16,928 nt of DNA, from the NCBI GenBank assembly GCA_030618325.1, contig JAUXDP010000030.1, positions 1 through 16,928 on the forward strand. Direction: 5' to 3'. A model generated the notes under the pieces. It did not search any database and was not told the DNA's origin. It saw only the letters and a list, made by a program, of their open reading frames with translations. The stretch comes from Methylococcaceae bacterium. GTDB lineage: Bacteria; Pseudomonadota; Gammaproteobacteria; Methylococcales; Methylomonadaceae. Of this stretch, positions 7,629 to 14,273 are shown piece by piece; the stretch's first letter is position 1; the number at the start of each line of letters is the position of its first letter. Position numbers and translations under genes: made by a program.

Positions 7629-7952
7629 TTATGCTTCTTCCATTGAGCACAGTAATGGATGTTGATTTTCTTGGGAAAAATCATTAACAATCTGTACTTT
7701 GGTTTCTGCGACATCTTTGGAAAAAACTCCACATACACCTATGCCGCGCGTGTGAACATGTAACATTACTTGAGTTGCTTTTTCTTCGGGCATGGCGAAG
7801 AAATTAACCAATACTTCGATTACAAAATCCATGGGAGTGAAATCATCATTGATTAGCACCACCTTATATAAAGGTGGTTTTTTTAGTTTTGGTTTTGCTT
7901 CCTGAACTGCAAGACCACCTTCATGGTCTTCAGTTGGATTTGATTCACTCAT
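7629..7952 (-). CDS. clpS: ATP-dependent Clp protease adaptor ClpS
   Basis: 107 residues from ATG 7952 (MSESNPTEDHEGG...); a TTG two codons upstream (7958) is a less likely start. ClpS binds N-terminal Leu, Phe, Trp or Tyr and hands such proteins to ClpA. The core begins PPLYKVVLINDDFTPMDFV, containing the conserved N-D-D that holds the N-terminal amino group and the PMDFV segment that lines the pocket. MLHVHTRGIGVCGVF carries the conserved His and the G-x-G-V-CG turn. The N-terminal extension (about 1-25) is charged and flexible, as needed to stimulate delivery. It is the first gene of clpS-clpA, with a readable promoter just upstream. With Bpt nearby, the full tagging-recognition-unfolding route is encoded within 4 kb. 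Confidence 0.96.
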   Translation of the reverse strand: MSESNPTEDHEGGLAVQEAKPKLKKPPLYKVVLINDDFTPMDFVIEVLVNFFAMPEEKATQVMLHVHTRGIGVCGVFSKDVAETKVQIVNDFSQENQHPLLCSMEEA

Positions 7953-7984
7953 AGTCAAAATGATAACGTAGTGTTTATATATTA

Positions 7985-7999
7985 CCCTATAATATAGGG
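7985..7999. promoter_or_regulatory. Palindrome over the clpS -10 (possible operator)
   Basis: CCCTATA-A-TATAGGG is a perfect 7-bp inverted repeat around a single A. It overlaps the clpS -10 and the expected start site and contains TATAAT on the plus strand (7988-7993), which could serve nudJ-mnmA, although no matching -35 was found. It could be a repressor site or simply two face-to-face AT-rich -10 boxes. Confidence 0.4.
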
Positions 8000-8019
8000 G
8001 GTGTTGATGGTATTTTCAA
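7991..8019 (-). promoter_or_regulatory. Sigma-70-type promoter of clpS-clpA
   Basis: On the minus strand TTGAAA (8019-8014, five of six to consensus) is separated by exactly 17 bases from TATATT (7996-7991, five of six). Transcription would start near 7984, giving a leader of about 32 bases before ATG 7952. The -10 is embedded in the palindrome at 7985-7999. Confidence 0.6.
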
Positions 8020-8079
8020 TAGAAAAATATCATATTTTTAAATAGAGTGATCTACTGCACCTTTGCCCTGGATAAGTTA

Positions 8080-8538
8080 ATGATTTGGAAGCCACATGTT
8101 ACTGTTGCCGCTGTAATTGAGCGGGAAAAGCGTTTTTTATTGGTTGAGGAAGAAACTTCGAATGGCTTAGCTTTTAACCAACCCGCAGGGCATTTAGAGG
8201 AAAGTGAGGATCTGATTGCCGCAGTAAAGCGAGAGGTCTGTGAAGAAACAGCTTGGCAGTTTGAGCCTGAAACTGTGGTTGGCATTCAGCTATGGCGGAA
8301 GGCACCAAACGATCCCAGTTTTTTGAGGGTCTGCTTTGCTGGGTCGTGTCATTCCCATGATCCCGAACAGGAACTGGATGAAGGGATCGTTACTACGCAC
8401 TGGCTTACCCGTACAGAAATTGCCGAGCGGCAAGCGCGGCTGCGGAGTGCCTTGGTGTTGCTTTCTGTAGATCAATACTTAAATGGGGAGCATTATCCTT
8501 TATCTATGCTTAAGTCTTTGCTTGATTATGGCTCATGA
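8080..8538 (+). CDS. nudJ: Nudix hydrolase, NudJ family
   Basis: 152 residues from ATG 8080, chosen because MIWKPHVTVAAV matches the NudJ N-terminus and GGATAAG precedes it; the frame is open back to a GTG at 8047. NudJ enzymes hydrolyse nucleoside di- and triphosphates and, in E. coli, the thiamine precursor HMP-PP; the physiological substrate is unsettled. The Nudix box spans G37 to A58: G37, E43, R51-E52 and E55-E56 are present, while the usual final glycine is Ala58, a change I have also seen in related NudJ proteins. The NQPAGHLE lead-in is typical. The stop overlaps the mnmA start as ATGA (8535-8538), implying translational coupling. The nudJ-mnmA order is the same as in E. coli. Confidence 0.9.
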   Translation: MIWKPHVTVAAVIEREKRFLLVEEETSNGLAFNQPAGHLEESEDLIAAVKREVCEETAWQFEPETVVGIQLWRKAPNDPSFLRVCFAGSCHSHDPEQELDEGIVTTHWLTRTEIAERQARLRSALVLLSVDQYLNGEHYPLSMLKSLLDYGS

Positions 8539-9623
8539 GTAAAAATATTATCGTTGGAATGTCCGGTGGTGTGGATTCAGCTGTCACCGCATTGAAATTG
8601 CTTGAGGAAGGTCATCAAGTTACCGGTTTGTTTATGAAAAACTGGGAGGAAGATGATGGCACAGAATACTGTACAGCGATTGAGGACTTGGCTGACGCTC
8701 AACAGGTTTGTGATACGTTAGGTATTCCATTAAAAACAGTAAATTTTGCTGCTGAATATTGGGATGAGGTGTTTGAGGTATTTTTGTCGGAGTTTAAGGC
8801 GGGTCGGACACCTAACCCAGACATCCTTTGTAATAAGCATGTCAAGTTTAAAGCATTTCTGAATTATGCCATTGAGGATTTACAGGCAAACTATATTGCT
8901 ACTGGGCATTATGCTCGTATCACTGAAAAAAATGGTGAGTTTTTTTTATTGAAAGGCCTCGATCCCAATAAAGAACAAAGCTATTTTTTGTATACGATGG
9001 GTCAGAAACAATTATCCCGAACCTTGTTCCCGATTGGTCATTTACATAAACCTGAAATTAGAAAACTGGCTCAAGCAGCAGGTTTTGAGAATGCCAGAAA
9101 AAAGGACAGTACCGGTATCTGCTTTATTGGTGAGCGGAAATTTAAGGAATTTTTGCAGCGCTACTTACCGACCCAGCCTGGAGAAATGCGTACTCCTGAA
9201 GGTGAATACGTAGCTCGGCATCAAGGTTTGATGTATTACACGTTGGGGCAACGGCAGGGCCTGGGCATCGGGGGTGTAAAAAATGCACCTGAAAAACCGT
9301 GGTATGTCTTGGATAAGAATTTAACAGATAATGTCCTTGTGGTTGGGCAGGGACATGAGCATCCATTATTGTTTCACACTATCCTGGAGGCAGGGCAGTT
9401 GGATTGGTGTGGTGATAAATTGTTAGTTGAACCTATTAAATGCAGGGCGAAAACTCGTTATCGGCAAGCTGATCAAGATTGTATTATTGAGCCGTTAGCT
9501 GATAATCGTTGCAAGGTAGTTTTCGATAAAGCCCAGCGTGCTGTTACACCTGGGCAATCAGTGGTTTTTTACGATGACGAAATTTGTTTAGGGGGTGGGG
9601 TGATTGAGTCTATAAGTAATTAA
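8535..9623 (+). CDS. mnmA: tRNA-specific 2-thiouridylase MnmA
   Basis: 362 residues, the usual length. MnmA adenylates U34 of tRNA-Lys, -Glu and -Gln and inserts sulfur delivered by the Tus relay to make s2U34; cytoplasmic. Seen: the PP-loop SGGVDS (10-15), the catalytic Cys99 in PNPDILCN, the second catalytic Cys196 in STGICFIGE, the TGHYAR motif and the LGQRQGLGIGG segment of the central domain, followed by a beta-barrel C-terminal domain. It overlaps nudJ by four bases. In many gammaproteobacteria hflD and purB follow; here a terminator-like hairpin and a mobile element follow instead, so synteny breaks at this point. Confidence 0.97.
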   Translation: MSKNIIVGMSGGVDSAVTALKLLEEGHQVTGLFMKNWEEDDGTEYCTAIEDLADAQQVCDTLGIPLKTVNFAAEYWDEVFEVFLSEFKAGRTPNPDILCNKHVKFKAFLNYAIEDLQANYIATGHYARITEKNGEFFLLKGLDPNKEQSYFLYTMGQKQLSRTLFPIGHLHKPEIRKLAQAAGFENARKKDSTGICFIGERKFKEFLQRYLPTQPGEMRTPEGEYVARHQGLMYYTLGQRQGLGIGGVKNAPEKPWYVLDKNLTDNVLVVGQGHEHPLLFHTILEAGQLDWCGDKLLVEPIKCRAKTRYRQADQDCIIEPLADNRCKVVFDKAQRAVTPGQSVVFYDDEICLGGGVIESISN

Positions 9624-9624
9624 G

Positions 9625-9646
9625 AATCTAAAAATTAGATTTTTTT
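9625..9646 (+). terminator. Rho-independent-type terminator after mnmA
   Basis: AATCTAA (9625-9631) pairs with TTAGATT (9635-9641) around an AAA loop and runs into seven T residues (9640-9646). It begins one base after the mnmA stop. The stem is short and AT-rich, so its strength is doubtful, but position and T-tract fit. Confidence 0.55.
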
Positions 9647-9740
9647 ATTGAATTTTCTTGCTAGTCTCTGGATTGGTTTTTTTACATGGTTGGGTATTCG
9701 CCCTATTGCTATTGATGGGATCTCTTCCTCTCTTATTTTA

Positions 9741-9898
9741 AGGTACCTCTATTAATTCATGACTGGTATCTACACGCTTAAAATATTCGATAACTGCATT
9801 GAAAATCTTGTCAATAGCCGGCTATTAACTGCGATCTTCGCCTTGTTCTCAAATATTTTAAACGCATATCTGCTCAGCCAAAGTTAATAGAGGTGCCC
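9741..9898. mobile_element. MITE-like element, family A copy 2
   Basis: 158 bp, about 92% identical by eye to 3458-3615, with the same nested arms and central palindrome (GCCGGC variant at the very centre). Left end AGGTACCTCTATTAATTC; right end, read inward, GGGCACCTCTATTAACTT. TA flanks both sides (9739-9740, 9899-9900), consistent with TA target duplication, although at two bases this could be chance. It sits between mnmA and the decayed accessory island. Confidence 0.82.
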
Positions 9899-9956
9899 TA
9901 AAGAAGGATCGTATATCAATTGTTTTGCTATTATTCGGAATAATTTCCCATAATAA

Positions 9957-10191
9957 CGTCATGAACGAGGTATTTTGCAAAGGCGTTTTTTAGAACATAC
10001 TATTACCAATGAAAAGGATTATGCCGCATATATGGGTTATTCATTACAGCCCGGTTAAACATGGTCAGGTAAAAGCAGTCAAGGAATGGTCATATTCTAC
10101 TTTTCAACAGATGGTTAAAAAAAGTATTTATTCGGCTGATTGGGTAGGCTTGAACTTGGAATCTCTTGAAGTTGGTGAAAGCAGCGAGTAG
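9957..10191 (+). pseudogene. RAYT (REP-associated tyrosine transposase) C-terminal remnant, frameshifted
   Basis: Two frames together rebuild the end of a Y1_Tnp/RAYT protein. From 9957 the first frame reads RHERGILQRRFLEHTI and then KDYAAYM, matching the conserved RAYT segment that usually ends in a D-Y-x-x-H/Y motif. Within the GGG at about 10033-10036 the frame changes by one base. The second frame then gives VIHYSPVKHGQVKAVKEWSY, equivalent to the universal I-H-x-N-P-V-K-H-G-L-V motif, and STFQQMVKKSIYSADWVG up to TAG at 10189. Removing one G from the run restores a single frame. The N-terminal part, including the HUH catalytic motif, is absent and a TAA lies directly upstream at 9954-9956. 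A non-functional fragment; a REP-like sequence follows 15 bases later. The 60-codon frame 10009-10191 is not a gene on its own. Confidence 0.8.
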
Positions 10192-10206
10192 ATATTAGGC
10201 ATTGAC

Positions 10207-10237
10207 GGATGGCGCTGCGCTTAACCGCCCTACGTGG
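10207..10237. repeat. REP-like sequence downstream of the RAYT remnant
   Basis: The stretch contains GGATGGCGCTGCGCTTA followed by CCGCCCTACG. It closely resembles the imperfect palindromes that commonly follow RAYT genes in gammaproteobacteria, of the GTAGGG...AAGCGCAGCGCCATCC type. Only one copy is visible in the window. It is consistent with RAYT mobilising such repeats; assignment is by recall of the motif, not by search. Confidence 0.55.
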
Positions 10238-10320
10238 ACGATGCATTTGGTTTGTGGTTAACAATGGGTGGTGATATGATTCTTCTGAGGTAGGCAGGCG
10301 TATGACTGTCAAAACGTGAT

Positions 10321-10674
10321 TTGCAGGAAGGACAGATGAAAACGGGGCTGGTAGGTTCGACGAAGGCTTTACACGAGGTATGCGGTTGGTCTGTGTGGTG
10401 GGATACTCATATCCCGGCCTGCAAAACTTTCGATGCAATCATCCAGACGGAGTTGGACGAAGCCCGCTGTGTGGTTGTGGTCTGGTCTGAGGCATCAATT
10501 AAGAGCCGATGGGTAAAGACCGCGGCAGGGGAAGGCCTGGATCGTGAGGTTTTAGTTGCGGTGTCTATTGATAACGCTACAATTCCATTGGCATTTATCA
10601 GAATTCAAACAGAAGATTTTAACGCATGGCAAGGCCATACAAATGACAAAGTTTATCCGAAAGTTATTGGCTGA
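10321..10674 (+). pseudogene. TIR domain, degenerate, split from its FGE partner by a frameshift
   Basis: An open frame of 117 codons from a TTG. Its core, CGWSVWWDTHIPACKTFD followed by ELDEARCVVVVWSEASIKS and RWV, is the TIR_2-type domain found at the front of TIR-FGE proteins; active bacterial TIRs cleave NAD+. Three signs of decay are visible. The first strand and BB-loop lead-in (usual D-[IV]-F-[IL]-S-[YH]) is missing, with only broken frames upstream. The W-V-x-x-E motif that carries the catalytic glutamate reads W-V-K-T-A (GCG where GAG is expected). Finally, the frame runs into TGA at 10672 just where the next frame continues the protein (LADITGILG from 10661). One inserted base near 10640-10672 explains the break. 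It may represent a genuine pseudogene or, less likely, a programmed shift. It would have been a conflict-type sensor or effector (inference). Confidence 0.72.
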
Positions 10675-11515
10675 CATAACCGGTATATTAGGCGAGTCGG
10701 TACATAAAAAGTCTGCGGCGAATGTTGCTACGGCTAGCGCATCAATCCAAGAAGATAATAAGAAGAATGTTGATCATGAGCCTGATAATTTAGGGAAACA
10801 TGGCGCGCGGATGATGAGCTCTCAAGTGCAGAATAATTCCTTGCAGGAACCCGAGCTGGTTCGGGTAAGCGGCGGAAAATTTTTAATGGGGAGTCCAAAA
10901 TCCGAAAAAGACCGTGATGCTAATGAACAACAACATGAAGTTTTTATTGCTGATTTTGCGCTATGTAAATTTCCAGTCACCTTCGCCGAATACGACCGGT
11001 ATTGCGATGAAGTGGGTCTTGCAAAGCCGGATGATAAGAGTTGGGGGCGAAGCAATAGGCCTGTTATTAACGTATCCTGGGTGGATGCACATAATTATGC
11101 GCAATGGCTTGCAAGGGTAACGAATAAGCCATACCGCCTTCCCACCGAAGCCGAATGGGAATTTGCCGCACGGGGTGGAACCCAAACTGCGTATTGGTGG
11201 GGTGAAAAGTTTGAGGAAGGCCACAGTAATTGTAATGGCAGTTATAAACAAACAACGCCGGTGGATAAATTCAAGCCCAATCTTTTTGGATTGTACGATA
11301 TGGTGGGAAATGTTTGGGAATGGACAGGGTCGTGTTATGAACAAGATTATAATGGTTCGGAAAATACATTCGCTGAAAAAGATGATTACAACCGGCGTGT
11401 GATCCGCGGCGGTTCCTGGCACTACAGATCGGGGTATGCTCGTTCGGCTAACCGTTACGGGTACGACCCGGACGATGGGAGCTTCGACATTGGCTTTCGT
11501 CTCGTCCAGGACTAA
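10643..11515 (+). CDS. FGE-sulfatase (SUMF1, C-type lectin fold) domain protein, C-terminal half of a TIR-FGE gene
   Basis: 290 residues if started at ATG 10643; the frame is open from 10556, but that upstream part is the shadow of the TIR frame. After a polar linker (about 20-70) the FGE-sulfatase domain runs from LVRVSGGKFLMGSP (72 on) through FPVTFAEYDRYC, the hallmark RLPTEAEWEFAARGG (165-179), GLYDMVGNVWEWTG (216 on) and RGGSW (255-259) to GFRLVQD at the end. The paired cysteines of true formylglycine-generating enzymes are absent after RGGSW, so it is probably a binding domain rather than an enzyme. It was presumably fused to the TIR domain upstream before a one-base frameshift. The segment 11420-11491 has the codon pattern of a DGR variable region. 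No Shine-Dalgarno decides the start, and expression as an independent protein is uncertain. Confidence 0.78.
   Translation: MTKFIRKLLADITGILGESVHKKSAANVATASASIQEDNKKNVDHEPDNLGKHGARMMSSQVQNNSLQEPELVRVSGGKFLMGSPKSEKDRDANEQQHEVFIADFALCKFPVTFAEYDRYCDEVGLAKPDDKSWGRSNRPVINVSWVDAHNYAQWLARVTNKPYRLPTEAEWEFAARGGTQTAYWWGEKFEEGHSNCNGSYKQTTPVDKFKPNLFGLYDMVGNVWEWTGSCYEQDYNGSENTFAEKDDYNRRVIRGGSWHYRSGYARSANRYGYDPDDGSFDIGFRLVQD
11396..11512 (+). other. Candidate DGR-type variable region at the 3' end of the FGE gene
   Basis: From RGGSW to GFRLV, the site that diversity-generating retroelements rewrite in C-type-lectin targets, the codons at the usual Asn positions are CAC, TAC, TAT, TAC, TAC, GAC, GAT, AGC, TTC and GAC. 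All are NNY forms derivable from AAY by change of adenines alone. The conserved frame (R-S-A-N-R, D-P-D, I-G-F-R) is intact. This is the pattern produced by adenine-directed mutagenic homing. Ordinary FGE-family proteins can show similar tails, and no template repeat, accessory protein or reverse transcriptase lies in the window, so this is a candidate only. Confidence 0.45.
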
Positions 11516-12194
11516 TTTTCTTTACGCTTTAGTTCCTTTATCTTTATCTCTTCGTGCTAAAACCTTTACATCTCATGGCGATTCCATAACTGTGGTAATG
11601 AAGTGCAGTCTATTCTTGGGCAAACTTCACCCACCACCACAACACGATATAGTCACTTAGAATCTGCCTGTGTTTGCAAGACAGTGGCAGAGAAATTGTT
11701 TGCCAAATAGGGTTAATGTCACCCAGTTAACTTTTAATTCCCAAGCATCTCAATAAGAAATTAATTTTATTCATCTGCATTTTTAGTTTACGTGTAGTGG
11801 TTTAATAGCACCGAACACTAGTGGATTTATAAAAACCAAGTAAATAGTTCACAAATACAGAGTGAACTATTTACTTGGTTTTTATAAATAATTTGTATAA
11901 CTTTGCATTTATATACAAAAACTTTTTTGACTTGATTTTGTCTATCATTTAACAAAAGTTTAGATGCGTGCAATGCGGTGCTATACAGTTTCATCTTAAG
12001 CGCATAAAGCCCAGTGGAGGTTAGATTTGTAACATTTTACTCAATCTTTTGACTGATTCACTAGTATCCGCAAACACTCACCTAGCAATGTGTTATCTAT
12101 TGCCAATGACTTATGATCATTGGTAATACCAATAAATCCATATATCTGGTAGTACAGTCATTTATGGATAGCAATTAACTAAGGAGATAATACT
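11516..12194. other. Long intergenic region with hairpins, no gene
   Basis: 679 bases between the FGE gene and the FG-GAP/ASPIC gene. No frame here looks like protein. It holds a bulged hairpin (11664-11690, CTGCCTGT against ACA-GT-GGCAG), the perfect 28-bp inverted repeat listed separately, and a 10-bp hairpin with one mismatch (12100-12126, TTGCCAATGA against TCATTGGTAA). No template repeat matching the FGE tail was found. No convincing promoter could be defined, although the gene at 12195 needs one here. Confidence 0.55.
11825..11889. repeat. Perfect 28-bp inverted repeat
   Basis: The arms 11825-11852 and 11862-11889 are exact reverse complements (inner ends AGTAAATAGTTCAC and GTGAACTATTTACT) with a 9-base loop AAATACAGA. 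The arms are AT-rich and end in a run of five A or T (AAAAACC / GGTTTTT). It could act as a bidirectional terminator, be the transcript of a small structured RNA, or be a mobile-element scar. No target duplication or copy elsewhere in the window was seen. Confidence 0.9.
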
Positions 12195-13886
12195 ATGAAT
12201 ACTTTAATTAACAACTCTGCAAGAATCTTATCGAAGTTCGTATTACTTCTAATCTTGGTATCGCAACCTACATTGGCTCATTTTTTTCATTCAAAAAAAA
12301 GTGTAGTGTTTGAAGAGCAACCTGAATTAATCGATTTTAATCGTGCTGGTGGCGAAGGTTTAGGCGGTGCTGCCTGGCTTGATTTTGATGCTGACGGCGA
12401 TCTAGATCTTTTTTTAACTAACGGGTTTGGATCCGAAAACGGATTGTTCAGAAATAACGGGGATGGAACCTTTACAAATGTGGCCGCAATGGCAGGTGTC
12501 GAAAACGGTACAGGCAGTTCGGGTGTTGTTGTGGGAGATATCGATAATGATGGTTTTCCGGATATGTTTGTATCAGGTGAAGGCTTTCTTATCGGTCCAC
12601 AACAAACTCCGGCAAAGCTATATCATAACAATGGCAATGGAACCTTTACTGATATTACTTTTTTGTCTGGAGTGACAGGGGCCGGTTCGGCTTTAAGCGC
12701 TGCAATGGGTGATATCAATAACGACGGATTCCTTGATATATTTATTACCAGTCCGGGACATATTCCTTTTAAAACAGGACCGGGTACGGAAGAATCACAT
12801 GAGAACAAACTTTACTTAAATAACGGTGACCTTACGTTTACTGATATTTCAGATTCTGCCGGAGTAGATGGCCTTTATCCTGATCCTACGCCTGGATCAA
12901 ACCGCCGTATTAGTGATGGAGCATGTGTGGTTGGATTTAGTGATTATGATCGTGATGATTTATTAGACATAATTGTTGGCAATTGTAATGCATTTCCACT
13001 TGAACCCAATCCCAGTCCTGTTAGGCCGACCCCATTCAATTTATTCAGAAACAATGGCAATCTGACATTTACGGATTTAGCGTCAGAGGCGGGCCTTGAT
13101 ATCCCAGGTTTTTGGATGGGCTTGGCTTTCGGAGATTTTGATATGGATGGAAATATAGATTTTGCCGCTACCAACACAGGTACTTTAAATGGTTTTCCAC
13201 ATATCTTAATGCATAATAATGGAGATGGAACCTTTACTGATATAGCTGAAGAAAATCTGTCGGAAACCCCTTTCGGTTGGGGAATTACAGCCGCTGATTT
13301 TGATAATGATGGCGATCTGGATCTAGTTAAGGTGGGATCATTACCGCTTTTTGGGGCTATTGGACCAGAAGGAAGTCCTGGACAATTTCTACTCAATAAA
13401 AGGAAGAAAGGATTTGTAGATGATCCTGATGCATTAAGTATTGATTTAAGTTTTGATTACACCACGGGTCTTGCACAGGCAGATTATAATGGCGATGGCT
13501 TTATCGACATGGTAGTTATGCGATCACCATGGAGTATTGGCGGAACAGGTAATCCTCAAGGTCAACCAGTAATACTTAAAAACCTGGGAAACCGCAATCG
13601 GTGGTTGACTGTGCGTCCTGTTGGAACTATCAGTAATAAAATGGGCATCGGAGCACGTATAGAGGTTTTTACCAGAGGCCTTAAGCCGCAGGTAAGAGAG
13701 GTGAGGGCGGGTAGTAGTTTTGCATCTTCAGAAAGCCCCTGGCCAACTTTTGGTTTAGGCAGAAAGCGTTTTGCATTAATTAAAGTTAGTTGGCCTTCTG
13801 GTCTAACTGAGTGGTTTCCAGCATTCCGTCTCAGCCGAACATACACTTTGGAGGAAGGAAAAGGGTGGTTTAAAACATATCGATAG
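12195..13886 (+). CDS. Secreted FG-GAP/VCBS repeat protein with ASPIC/UnbV C-terminus
   Basis: 563 residues. The start at ATG 12195 is backed by AAGGAG nine bases upstream. The N-terminal signal peptide has the core FVLLLILVSQPTLA (15-28). Seven FG-GAP-type calcium loops follow: DFDADGDLD, DIDNDGFPD, DINNDGFLD, DYDRDDLLD, DFDMDGNID, DFDNDGDLD and DYNGDGFID, the number of blades in one beta-propeller. The C-terminal part (about 466-560) begins NRWLTVRPVGTISNKMGIGA and includes VREVRAGSSFASSESPWPTF and the WPSG motif, typical of the ASPIC/UnbV (CRTAC1-like) domain. Such proteins are exported and calcium-binding; their precise role is generally unknown. It differs in architecture from the dockerin repeat protein at 341-2653 and is not a copy of it. 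It stands alone, followed by a family B MITE. No anchor or sorting signal is visible. Confidence 0.88.
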   Translation: MNTLINNSARILSKFVLLLILVSQPTLAHFFHSKKSVVFEEQPELIDFNRAGGEGLGGAAWLDFDADGDLDLFLTNGFGSENGLFRNNGDGTFTNVAAMAGVENGTGSSGVVVGDIDNDGFPDMFVSGEGFLIGPQQTPAKLYHNNGNGTFTDITFLSGVTGAGSALSAAMGDINNDGFLDIFITSPGHIPFKTGPGTEESHENKLYLNNGDLTFTDISDSAGVDGLYPDPTPGSNRRISDGACVVGFSDYDRDDLLDIIVGNCNAFPLEPNPSPVRPTPFNLFRNNGNLTFTDLASEAGLDIPGFWMGLAFGDFDMDGNIDFAATNTGTLNGFPHILMHNNGDGTFTDIAEENLSETPFGWGITAADFDNDGDLDLVKVGSLPLFGAIGPEGSPGQFLLNKRKKGFVDDPDALSIDLSFDYTTGLAQADYNGDGFIDMVVMRSPWSIGGTGNPQGQPVILKNLGNRNRWLTVRPVGTISNKMGIGARIEVFTRGLKPQVREVRAGSSFASSESPWPTFGLGRKRFALIKVSWPSGLTEWFPAFRLSRTYTLEEGKGWFKTYR

Positions 13887-13914
13887 AAGTTAATAAGAAT
13901 AGGCCCTGTCTTTA

Positions 13915-14053
13915 GGGCACCTCTAATAATTCGTAGTTTGTTCGAGTTCAAGGCGGATGATTTTCCAGAACCGCAGTGTATATGGAATACATAAGGATCG
14001 CAGAAAATTATCCAACGCCGAAATCGGACAAAAAGGCACACTTAGAGGTGCCC
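13915..14053. mobile_element. MITE-like element, family B copy 2
   Basis: A 139-bp element flanked by the 4-bp direct repeat TTTA (13911-13914 and 14054-14057). Left end GGGCACCTCTAATAATTC; right end, read inward, GGGCACCTCTAAGTG. The interior matches the copy at 4794-4934 over most of its length and again forms a long hairpin around the centre (near 13980). The minus-strand reading frame through it encodes the same spurious peptide core (CLFVRFRRW) as the other copy. No transposase inside. Confidence 0.85.
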
Positions 14054-14273
14054 TTTAAATAGTCTCCATGGAAAAGTGTTGACACATCAGTGCCCTATTG
14101 TGTGTTCGGGTTAGTGTAGCCACTTCAACCCTTGTGTGTTGGAATGTTAAAACTTTCCTGGAAAATCAGGGTTTCTTGTGTTTGTGTGTAAAAATGGGAA
14201 CTATATGTATGTTATACAGACCCAAAGACTGACTATATTCCATTTATTTAATCGTAGGAAAAGGATTTGTAAT

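Noticed and set aside
9658..9740. Hydrophobic peptide frame after mnmA (contains VSGLVFLHGWVFALLLLMGS)
   Set aside because: About 27 codons from a TTG with no ribosome binding site; could be a fragment cut by the MITE but nothing supports a gene.
10009..10191. 60-codon frame as an independent small gene
   Set aside because: Its content is the conserved C-terminus of RAYT, and the matching upstream motifs lie in another frame, so it is part of a pseudogene.
10643..11515. Catalytic formylglycine-generating enzyme
   Set aside because: The active-site cysteines after RGGSW are absent; no sulfatase gene is nearby.
11516..12194. DGR template repeat or reverse transcriptase downstream of the FGE gene
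   Set aside because: No second copy of the RGGSW-GFRLV sequence and no frame with a reverse-transcriptase motif occurs in the gap or elsewhere in the window.
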